From the NCBI GenBank assembly GCA_023430145.1, contig JAEZCD010000118.1, positions 1 to 14,695 of the forward strand: 14,695 bases of DNA, given 5' to 3'. The position numbers and the translations under genes were made by a program. Positions 6,984 through 14,695 of the stretch are shown piece after piece. The stretch comes from Pseudomonadota bacterium (GTDB taxonomy: Bacteria > Pseudomonadota > Alphaproteobacteria > Rhizobiales > Methylopilaceae). The notes under the pieces are model-generated. The model made no database searches, was not told the DNA's origin, and saw nothing but the letters and a program-made list of their open reading frames with translations. Position 1 is the first letter of the stretch. Every line of letters begins with the position of its first letter.

Positions 6984-8365
6984 TCGGCGTCCTCTTCAGG
7001 CTCCGGGCGGCCGAGCGTGGACTCGTCCTCTTCTTCGTCTTCGTCGCGGAGAAGGTTGGGAAGGGCGGTGCTCACCGGGGAGGTGAACAGGATCGTTGTC
7101 GGCTCCAGAAGGCACCGTTCGCTCGGGCCAAGCTCGAGCGGAATAAACGAGGACTCGCCGGCGAGGACGTCCAGCAGCGCCATCAGGCGCCCATGCCACT
7201 GCTTGTTGCGCCAACCTTTGCAGACGCTGCGCCGCAGGCGGTGCTGCTTCTTTTTGTCGTCATACGGCGTGCCTGCGTCTTCACCGTCCGGCGGCGCAAA
7301 GATGACGCGCGCCTTGAGCTTGAAGTGCTGATACGGCCAGAAGGCGGGCAGACCCGTCACGCCGAATTGCCAGATATGGCCCTTGGCCTCGTCGCGAAGC
7401 ATGGAGGACCGGCGGTCGCCCTGCATGCCCCAGGGGATACGTTCGCCGACTCGCGCGGCGGCGGGCCCGGCGTGGAAGCCGGAGGTCATCGAGTACCGAT
7501 ATTCGAGAAGGCCGCGCCGGACACATAGAGACTTCCACGCCGCGCGGTACATGCCGTTGACGATATTCGCGGCGTCCTTTTTCTTCAGATCGAGCACGCC
7601 ACTTCCCTCGTCGATGAAGGCGGGAAGGTCGATGACCGCGCTTTCCCGAAACCTGCCAGCCGACGACAGAGCATTATTGATCTCTGCTTCGGTCGCGAAG
7701 GCAAAGAGCCCACGATTGCGCGGCACGACGGGAAACGGCGCGCGTCCGCAGGCGGCAACCATTGCGTCAAGGTTTAGCGCTCCGCCCGGTTCGAAATAGC
7801 GGATCACGTCCGGGCACTCCGCTACCCGCAGCCAGTTCGAGGTCAGGCGCTCGGGCTCGTCGAGAAGGCGAATTGCGCTGCGCCGGCGGAAGGCCTCCCA
7901 GTGCGTGTTGATGACCGGCTCGTTGCGCTTCGGCACGTGCTGCCGCTGAAGCGCCGCGAGAAGCTTGATGAGCCCTTCCGACCAGCCGCGCTCGAAATTG
8001 ATGTATTGCAGTTCGCCTATCCCAAAGATCTTTTTGTATTTTTCCAGGCGCAGCACGACGATGAACTTTGGGTCGGTCAGCTCTTTGGCCAGATCCTCCG
8101 CGATTCCGATCTCTTCCTGGACGCCCTCGCGCTGAAGCGTCGCAGTCCGGCCTACGAGCAGCATTTTCTTCGTGCGCTGCTGTAGCGTCTCGGTGATCTC
8201 CTTGCGGCCCCGTGTCCCCGGCTCAAGCGTTAGGATGTCCGCAAAGACTTCATAACCAGCCGCTTCCAGTCGTGGCGCGAGCCACAGAGCGAACTCATCG
8301 TCGCCGGGCGTGGCCTTGCTGATGAACAGCAATGCGCGGTCGGACGAAGCCTTCATTTCCGACAT
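6980..8365 (-). CDS. TIR-APAZ protein, NADase effector subunit of SPARTA
   Basis: A 461-residue partner of the short Argonaute. Residues about 10-140 form a TIR domain opening with LLFISKATPGDDEF. The helix QREGVQEEIGIAEDL places Glu85 at the position of the catalytic NADase glutamate of characterised SPARTA proteins. Residues about 160-440 are the APAZ region, which resembles the N, L1 and L2 parts of long Argonautes and clamps onto the short pAgo. The last 22 residues form a strongly acidic tail (13 Asp/Glu). When guide and target are bound, SPARTA complexes oligomerise and the TIR domains hydrolyse NAD(P)+, stopping the infected cell (family knowledge). The ATG at 8365 has AGGA (8373-8376) seven bases upstream; the next ATG (8356) is a less likely start. 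It is the first gene of the operon. Confidence 0.92.
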   Translation of the reverse strand: MSEMKASSDRALLFISKATPGDDEFALWLAPRLEAAGYEVFADILTLEPGTRGRKEITETLQQRTKKMLLVGRTATLQREGVQEEIGIAEDLAKELTDPKFIVVLRLEKYKKIFGIGELQYINFERGWSEGLIKLLAALQRQHVPKRNEPVINTHWEAFRRRSAIRLLDEPERLTSNWLRVAECPDVIRYFEPGGALNLDAMVAACGRAPFPVVPRNRGLFAFATEAEINNALSSAGRFRESAVIDLPAFIDEGSGVLDLKKKDAANIVNGMYRAAWKSLCVRRGLLEYRYSMTSGFHAGPAAARVGERIPWGMQGDRRSSMLRDEAKGHIWQFGVTGLPAFWPYQHFKLKARVIFAPPDGEDAGTPYDDKKKQHRLRRSVCKGWRNKQWHGRLMALLDVLAGESSFIPLELGPSERCLLEPTTILFTSPVSTALPNLLRDEDEEEDESTLGRPEPEEDAE

Positions 8366-8429
8366 CGGTTGATCCTGGAAAGGGGCAGGCTGAATGCTCT
8401 ACAGCGAATCGTCCCCATGCTAGCGCTGA

Positions 8430-8448
8430 TTGAGGCCACACGCCTCAA
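8430..8448. promoter_or_regulatory. Perfect inverted repeat upstream of the SPARTA operon (possible operator)
   Basis: TTGAGGC (8430-8436) and GCCTCAA (8442-8448) are perfect complements around a 5-base spacer CACAC, 65 bases upstream of the TIR-APAZ start codon. No T-run follows on either strand, so it is not an ordinary terminator. Read on the minus strand, its TTGAGG half could also act as a -35-like element, but I see no convincing -10 box at the right distance. Operator function is inferred. Confidence 0.3.
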
Positions 8449-8468
8449 TGGTTGCGAGAGGATTGGAC

Positions 8469-8663
8469 TCAGTGTCGGTCATGAGCCGCGGTCGGTCGAA
8501 AACCGACGAGCGCATTGCTTACCAGGACGGCGAAGTCCGGCCGCGTCTTGAGGTCGGCGAGCTTCGTCTCGCCGACGAGGTACACGGCCCCTGGGCGAAT
8601 GCCGAGACCGCGGCCGATAGTGTCTTTCCCGCCACCGATTCCCCCGACACGCGCGCGACGCAA
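8469..8663 (-). pseudogene. Coding-like fragment between ettA and the SPARTA operon
   Basis: The gap between the two operons (8366-8719, 354 bases) holds a minus-strand open frame of up to 64 codons. From about codon 26 the third positions are nearly all G or C, and the peptide looks protein-like (GAVYLVGETKLADLKTRPDF, then AVLVSNALVGF). No ribosome-binding site precedes its ATG, which falls inside the hairpin at 8650-8677, and I recognise no family. It may be the remnant of a host or phage gene truncated by the arrival of the defence genes, or a chance frame in GC-rich DNA. Apart from this, the hairpin and the inverted repeat at 8430, I see nothing in the gap. Confidence 0.22.
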
Positions 8664-8677
8664 CCTTGTCGCGCGCG
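8650..8677 (-). terminator. Strong GC hairpin downstream of ettA (terminator-like, no T-run)
   Basis: A perfect 10-bp stem (8650-8659 with 8668-8677, core GCGCGCGAC/GTCGCGCGC) with an 8-base loop lies about 43 bases past the ettA stop. No T tract follows in the transcribed direction, so it is at best a weak intrinsic terminator or an RNA 3'-end stabiliser. Confidence 0.35.
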
Positions 8678-8719
8678 GCGGCAGAGCCCGTCAATCGTCG
8701 GTCCGGCGAAAGCTCCCCC

Positions 8720-10375
<1,656 letters not shown>

Positions 10376-10475
10376 GAGGCGGCTCGCTCTTGCGCTCGGC
10401 GCGCGGGTGTTTCGGGAGTTGCCGCCCTTCTAGCCGAGGCGCTGCCGGGCCCGCAAGGCGCGTATCGGCGCAGCC

Positions 10476-12563
10476 TCAGTCGTCGCCGCTCGGGCCGGGC
10501 TTCGGGTCGCTCGGGTCCTCGGGAGACGGCGGCTCGCTCGCGGGGACGGGCGGGCCGTGGGCGGCGCCGCTCGGCGGCCAGTCGAGGGTTCCGGCGAGCC
10601 GGCCCACCTCCTCCGCCGCCATGTCCGGGAACGGCAGGCGCCGCGCCGTGCGCCAGGCGGCGACGGCCGCCTCGGCCGATTGCTGGCGCGCCTTGTCGAG
10701 GCCGGTATCGCGGGCGAGGTAGGCCGTCCGCGAGGGGAAGGCGAAGCCCGTGCCGGCCTCGGCCACGGTCTCGGCGAAGCGCAGCAGAATGTCCTCCTGG
10801 ATGGCGAGGAACTCGAGCCGGTCGCGCGTCGCCACATAGGCGAAGACCTGGATGTCGAGCGAGGACGTGCCGAAGCCGGCGAAACGCACGCGCCGCTTGT
10901 CCTCGAGCACCTTGGGATGGGCGACCAGCACCTCGCGCAGCCTGGCGAGCACGTAGCGGAGCTGGTCGGGCGTCGTCTCGTAGCGCAGGCCGAGCGTCGT
11001 CTCGAGCAGCATCTGGTCGCGCCGCGCGAGGTTGACGAGACGCATCTTGGCGAAATCGGCGTTCGGCACGGTGATCAGCGTGCGGTCGAGCGCCCGGATC
11101 CGCGTCGAGCGGATGCCGATCCTCTCGACCGTGCCCCGCATGTCGCCGAACTGGCACATGTCGCCGACGCGGACCGGCCGGTCGGTGTAGAGGATGATGC
11201 CGCCGATGAAGTTCTCGATCGTCGGCTGGGCGGCGAGCGCGATGGCGAGGCCGCCGACGCCGAGGCCGGCGATGACGCCGACGAGCGGGATGCCGAGATC
11301 GGTGGCCCCGTCGGCCAGAATCACCGCCGCGGCGACGACGCCGAACAGGCGGAAGGCGGCGCGCAGCAGATTGGCGTCGAGGCTGTCGGACGGGATCTTC
11401 GGCGATTCGAGGATCCATTCGGCAAAACCGTTGGCGAACACCGCCACCGCCCAGGCCGCGGCGAGCACGCGGACGACGTCGGTGCCGGAATCGACCGCGC
11501 GCAGCACCGGGCCGGTGATGTTGATGACCTCGTCGATGAAATGGTTGAACAGCCAGGCGACGAGGATCGTCAGCAGCGGAATGGCGAGCTGCCGCAGATG
11601 GCGCCGCAGCGCCGTCGGGGCCGGCGGCTGGCGCTTCTGGCGGCGGTAGACGGCGACGACCGTGCCGATGGCGAGAAGCGCGCCGGCGAGGAGCGCGGCC
11701 CATTGCCAGAGCGCCTGGTCGAGATAGACGGCGCGCATCCATGGCGGCAGCGAAAGGATGAGGTCGAACCATTTCGGCGGCAGTAGTGTGCCCGGGGTGA
11801 GCGAATAGAAGTCGTAGAGGTCGGCTGTCGCGTCCGGGCGCGGCGGGCGCGTCCGTACGAGGCTGTAGAAGCTCTCGAGGCGAGCGACCGTGTCCTTGGC
11901 GATCAGGTACTGGCCGGTGTGCGCGCCGCTGGCGATGCGCTCGAAGCGGATCTCCGTTCCGGGCAGCGACCAGCTCGCGAGCGGCGGCTGGTGCTCGGCC
12001 TCGGCGACCCGCTGAATCTCGGCCGCATCGGGTATCTGGTCGTAGGCCGGCAGCGGGATGCGGTCGAGGATCTCCTTCAGGAGCAGCACCGACTCGATGC
12101 GGGTGCCGTAGAGCTCCGCCGGCGGGACGTCGGAGAGGTCGAGCGCGCGCGCGGCGCGGAGGATCAGCCGCTCCGCCTCGGCCGCCTGTCGCCGCACGCT
12201 GTCGCTGAAGAAGAAGTAGTGGTCGTCGCGCTCCTCCTCGCGAAAGGCGTCTAGAAGGATGGTCCCGGCCCGCGCCGCCGTCTCCCGGAAGCTCCGCAAG
12301 GTCGCCCGCGGGCTCGACAGGTCCAGCGGGGCGAGCGGGGTCGGCGTCAGCGACAGCGGCGCACCCGGCGCCGCGGGCGCAGCTGTCGACGTCCCTGCCG
12401 GTGCGGACGGGGCGATTTGCGCAGGGCTCGAAGCCGGCGCGGGAGACGGTTCCTGCGCGAATGCGGTGGACGCCGCGAATACGAGGGCGGCGACAGCGGC
12501 GAGGCGCGGCAGAAAGAGGCGTCGATTCGGAGTGCGGGCGGGCATGGCGCGGACTTTTATCAT
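10476..12563 (-). CDS. MscS-family mechanosensitive ion channel with large N-terminal exported region
   Basis: A 695-residue membrane channel predicted to open under membrane tension and release solutes after osmotic down-shock. A signal peptide (to about residue 36, ending AFA) is followed by a Pro/Ala-rich stretch and a soluble region of about 200 residues, presumably periplasmic. Hydrophobic segments follow near 287-310, 324-345, 361-383 and 398-424. The pore helix carries the Gly/Ala pattern of MscS (VGVIAGLGVGGLAIALAAQP, about 427-446) with NFIGGI after it. The beta domain includes RPVRVGD and a GTVERIGIRSTRIR segment. The C-terminal tail is Pro/Ser/Asp-rich. The ATG at 12563 is used; the ATG at 12545 (689 residues) is equally possible, as neither has a clear ribosome-binding site. 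The frame stays open far upstream only as a shadow of tctA. Confidence 0.92.
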   Translation of the reverse strand: MIKVRAMPARTPNRRLFLPRLAAVAALVFAASTAFAQEPSPAPASSPAQIAPSAPAGTSTAAPAAPGAPLSLTPTPLAPLDLSSPRATLRSFRETAARAGTILLDAFREEERDDHYFFFSDSVRRQAAEAERLILRAARALDLSDVPPAELYGTRIESVLLLKEILDRIPLPAYDQIPDAAEIQRVAEAEHQPPLASWSLPGTEIRFERIASGAHTGQYLIAKDTVARLESFYSLVRTRPPRPDATADLYDFYSLTPGTLLPPKWFDLILSLPPWMRAVYLDQALWQWAALLAGALLAIGTVVAVYRRQKRQPPAPTALRRHLRQLAIPLLTILVAWLFNHFIDEVINITGPVLRAVDSGTDVVRVLAAAWAVAVFANGFAEWILESPKIPSDSLDANLLRAAFRLFGVVAAAVILADGATDLGIPLVGVIAGLGVGGLAIALAAQPTIENFIGGIILYTDRPVRVGDMCQFGDMRGTVERIGIRSTRIRALDRTLITVPNADFAKMRLVNLARRDQMLLETTLGLRYETTPDQLRYVLARLREVLVAHPKVLEDKRRVRFAGFGTSSLDIQVFAYVATRDRLEFLAIQEDILLRFAETVAEAGTGFAFPSRTAYLARDTGLDKARQQSAEAAVAAWRTARRLPFPDMAAEEVGRLAGTLDWPPSGAAHGPPVPASEPPSPEDPSDPKPGPSGDD

Positions 12564-12608
12564 GGCGCCGCCGGCTGCGCGCGAGGCTTCCGCCTCTCGC
12601 GGATGCGC

Positions 12609-12697
12609 CGTCATTGCGAGGAGCGCCAGCGACGAAGCAATCCAGCTTTCGGGCGCAGGAAGAGAAGCTGGATTGCTTCGCTGCGCTCGCAATGACG
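12609..12697. repeat. Palindromic intergenic repeat (GTCATTGCGAGG family)
   Basis: The left arm (12609-12648, beginning CGTCATTGCGAG and ending AAGCAATCCAGCTT) is complementary to the right arm (12665-12697), with a few mismatches in the middle and a 16-base loop. The 12 outermost and 15 innermost bases pair perfectly. This sequence type is dispersed in many copies in Hyphomicrobiales and other proteobacteria (family knowledge). It lies between the tctA stop and the MscS start, both minus strand, and could fold into a long RNA hairpin in the tctA 3' UTR. Confidence 0.85.
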
Positions 12698-12730
12698 GGC
12701 CCGGAGCGCTGTTCCGTCCGGTTCGCCCGC

Positions 12731-14251
12731 TCAGTCGCTGTCGCCGCCCAGCACCGGCACGGCGACGCCGCGGCGGCGAGCGATCATCGGCAGGATGATC
12801 GGCAGCAGCAGCGCCAGCGCCGAGATGGCGAGCAGGCTCGCCGACAGCGGCGTGCTGACCAGCACGCTCGCATCGCCCTGGCTGATCGACAGCGCGCGGC
12901 GCAGCTGCTGCTCGGCGAGCGGGCCGAGGATCAGGCCGACGACGACCGGGGCGATCGGGTAGTCGAAGCGCCGCAGGAGATAGCCGAGCAGGCCGAAGGC
13001 GAGCAGCACGCCGAGCTCGAAGACCGACGGGTTGGCGCCGAGCGTGCCGAGCGTCGCGAACAAGAGGATACCGGCATAGAGATAGGCGCGTGGGATCGTC
13101 AGCAGGCGCACCCACAGCCCGACCAGCGGCAAGTTGAGCACGAGCAGCATCGCATTGGCGATGAAGAGGCTGGCGACGAGGCCCCAGACGAGGTCGGGAT
13201 TGTTGGCGAACAGCAACGGGCCCGGCTGCAGCCCGTATTGCTGGAAGCCGGCGAGCATGATCGCCGCGGTTGCCGAGGTCGGCAGGCCGAGCGTCAGGAG
13301 CGGCACCAGCGTGCCGGCGGCGGAGGCGTTGTTGGCCGCCTCCGGCCCGGCGACGCCCTCGATGGCGCCCTTGCCGAACTCCTCGGGATGCTTGGAGAGC
13401 CGCTTCTCGGTGGCATAGGACAGGAAGGTCGGGATCTCGGCACCGCCGGCCGGCAGGGCGCCGATCGGGAAGCCGAACAGCGTGCCGCGCAGCCAGGGGC
13501 CGATCGAGCGCCGCCAGTCCTGCCGCGTCATGAACAGCGAGCCGCGCACCGCCTCGATGGTTTCCGGCGGCCCGCGCTTGGAGGCGACGCTCAGCGTCTC
13601 GCCGACGGCGAACAGGCCGACCGCGAGCGTCGTCACCTCGATGCCGTCGAGCAGGTCCGGGACGCCGAAGGAGAGCCGCGCCTGGCCGGTCTGCAGGTCG
13701 ATGCCGACGAGGCCGAGCGTCAGGCCGAGGAAGAGGCTCGTCAGCCCGCGCAGCGTCGAGGAGCCGAAGGCGGCCGAGACGGTGACGAAGGCGAGGATCA
13801 TCAGCGCGAAATAGTCTTCCGGGCCGAACGAGATGGCGATGTCGACCACCCAGGGGGCGACCAGAGCGAGTCCGAGCGTGGCGATGGTGCCGGCGACGAA
13901 GGAGCCGATCGCGGCGGTGGCGAGCGCCGGGCCGCCGCGGCCGGCGCGGGCCATCTTGTTGCCCTCGAGCGCCGTGATCATCGAGGCGCTCTCGCCGGGC
14001 GTGTTCAGCAGGATCGACGAGGTCGAGCCGCCATACATGCCGCCGTAGTAGATGCCGGCGAACATGATCAGCGAGCCGGTGGGGTCGAGCTTGAAGGTGA
14101 TCGGCAGCAGCAGCGCGACGGTCAGCGCCGGGCCGATGCCGGGCAGCACGCCGATGGCGGTGCCGAGCGTCACGCCGATGAAGCAATAGAGGAGCTTGGC
14201 GGGCTCGAGGGCGATCAGGAGACCCTGGCCGAGATCGGCGAAGCTCTGCAT
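12731..14251 (-). CDS. tctA: Tripartite tricarboxylate transporter large permease TctA
   Basis: A 506-residue polytopic inner-membrane protein, the main permease of a TTT-type secondary transporter that imports citrate-like or other carboxylates delivered by a periplasmic TctC-type binding protein. Family landmarks near the N-terminus are GTAIGVLPGIGP, FAGIYYGGMYGGSTSSILLN and NTPGESAS; a second Gly-rich region, FGFPIGALPAGGAEIPTFLS, lies in the middle of the protein. Hydrophobic segments run through most of the length, and the length is usual for TctA. The ATG at 14251 follows GAGG by about 5 bases and lies 7 bases after the tctB stop, so the two are one operon. The substrate cannot be read from the permease. 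Confidence 0.96.
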   Translation of the reverse strand: MQSFADLGQGLLIALEPAKLLYCFIGVTLGTAIGVLPGIGPALTVALLLPITFKLDPTGSLIMFAGIYYGGMYGGSTSSILLNTPGESASMITALEGNKMARAGRGGPALATAAIGSFVAGTIATLGLALVAPWVVDIAISFGPEDYFALMILAFVTVSAAFGSSTLRGLTSLFLGLTLGLVGIDLQTGQARLSFGVPDLLDGIEVTTLAVGLFAVGETLSVASKRGPPETIEAVRGSLFMTRQDWRRSIGPWLRGTLFGFPIGALPAGGAEIPTFLSYATEKRLSKHPEEFGKGAIEGVAGPEAANNASAAGTLVPLLTLGLPTSATAAIMLAGFQQYGLQPGPLLFANNPDLVWGLVASLFIANAMLLVLNLPLVGLWVRLLTIPRAYLYAGILLFATLGTLGANPSVFELGVLLAFGLLGYLLRRFDYPIAPVVVGLILGPLAEQQLRRALSISQGDASVLVSTPLSASLLAISALALLLPIILPMIARRRGVAVPVLGGDSD

Positions 14252-14258
14252 GGAGGCC

Positions 14259-14695
14259 TCAGAAGAGCCGTTCGAGCGGGCCGCCGGGCAGCGTCAGCTG
14301 CAGCCCCCGGCTGAAGATGAAGAACAGGACGAGCGACACGAGGATGCCGGCCGGGACGGTCAGCCAGAGCCGCCGCTCGCCGAAGCCGCGCGCGACGAGG
14401 CCGAACATGACGCCGGTGGCGATCGAGAAGCCGGCGACGCTCAAGAGGAGCATCTGCGCCACGAGGCCGCCGACGATCCAAAGGATGGGCGCGACCTCGT
14501 CGGGCTCGCGGGCCGGGACGTCGCCGAGCCAGGCCGCGGCCATGGTCCATGCCGACAGCAGCGCCAGCCCTGCGGCGATCACATAGGGGAAGCTCTTCGG
14601 GCCGACCTGGGCATAGGTGGCGCCGCCGCCGAGGCGGGACGCGTCCCAGGCGACGAGGGCTGCGAGCGCGAGCAGCGCCAGCCCAAGCAAAAGCG
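14259..14695 (-). CDS. tctB: Tripartite tricarboxylate transporter small subunit TctB (5' end outside window)
   Basis: The last 145 or so codons of the small membrane subunit of the TTT transporter. Visible features are the VGPKSFPYVIAAGL segment (typical GP..FP motif of TctB), a central hydrophilic stretch around GDVPAREPDEVAP, and hydrophobic helices in the second half ending with FFIFSRGLQLTLPGGPL. The C-terminal motif LPxGPL is usual for this family. The frame is open to the window edge; a TTG at 14690 could be read as a start but leaves the first helix short, so the gene is treated as partial. It is followed by tctA after 7 bases; a binding-protein gene (tctC) would be expected beyond the edge. 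Confidence 0.9.
   Translation of the reverse strand, partial: LLLGLALLALAALVAWDASRLGGGATYAQVGPKSFPYVIAAGLALLSAWTMAAAWLGDVPAREPDEVAPILWIVGGLVAQMLLLSVAGFSIATGVMFGLVARGFGERRLWLTVPAGILVSLVLFFIFSRGLQLTLPGGPLERLF

Noticed and set aside
5456..8500. GTCGGTCGA at both ends of the SPARTA region as att or target-site duplication
   Set aside because: A 9-base match is expected by chance fairly often in GC-rich flanks of this size, and the left copy lies inside the Argonaute coding sequence.
10436..10477. Imperfect GAGGC/GCCTC hairpin between the MscS gene and ettA
   Set aside because: Pairing is interrupted, the loop is long and no T-run follows; not convincing as a terminator.
12401..14314. Plus-strand open frame of 637 codons opposite tctA
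   Set aside because: Low-complexity Arg/Glu/Ala/Gly-rich antisense frame; tctA on the other strand is unmistakable.

Overview
The window is high-GC DNA (sampled lines of the ordinary genes reach about 75% G+C) from an alphaproteobacterium, most likely of the Hyphomicrobiales (Rhizobiales). This is inferred from gene content, near-total G/C at third codon positions, and two kinds of palindromic intergenic repeat typical of that group. No rRNA, tRNA or CRISPR array was seen, and the species cannot be named from the sequence.

Left part (1-5235): an imperfectly palindromic intergenic element (about 9-221) lies downstream of a minus-strand NADPH:quinone oxidoreductase (249-1223). Divergent from it are two tandem paralogous genes for tiny secreted proteins (1432-1671 and 1821-2069), each with its own strong intrinsic terminator. 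A two-gene plus-strand operon follows: an exported caspase-like (C14) protein with two C-terminal LprI-type domains (2313-4151), overlapping by 4 bases an exported N-acetylmuramoyl-L-alanine amidase (4148-4930). A small convergent minus-strand gene (4954-5235) encodes a 93-residue protein whose N-terminus carries a consensus sliding-clamp-binding motif.

Centre (5433-8365): a two-gene minus-strand defence operon of clearly lower G+C (one sampled 60-base line is exactly 50%). The upstream gene encodes a TIR-APAZ protein. The downstream gene, overlapping by ATGA, encodes a short prokaryotic Argonaute with a degenerate PIWI catalytic site. Together they form a SPARTA system (short pAgo plus TIR-APAZ), in which guide-directed detection of invader DNA switches on TIR NADase activity and kills or arrests the infected cell. 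The operon sits between housekeeping genes and is flanked on both sides by short coding-like fragments with host-like codon use, so it looks like an acquired cassette. A perfect inverted repeat about 65 bases upstream could be its operator.

Right part (8720-14695, all minus strand): the ribosome-associated ABC-F ATPase EttA (8720-10375), an MscS-family mechanosensitive channel with a large N-terminal exported region (10476-12563), a palindromic repeat of the GTCATTGCGAGG type (12609-12697), and the permease genes tctA (12731-14251) and tctB (14259 to the edge, 5' end missing) of a tripartite tricarboxylate transporter. The solute-binding subunit gene is not in the window.

The most notable content is the SPARTA operon. 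Next are the caspase/LprI/amidase operon, a cell-envelope arrangement I do not recognise as a described system, and the clamp-motif microprotein.
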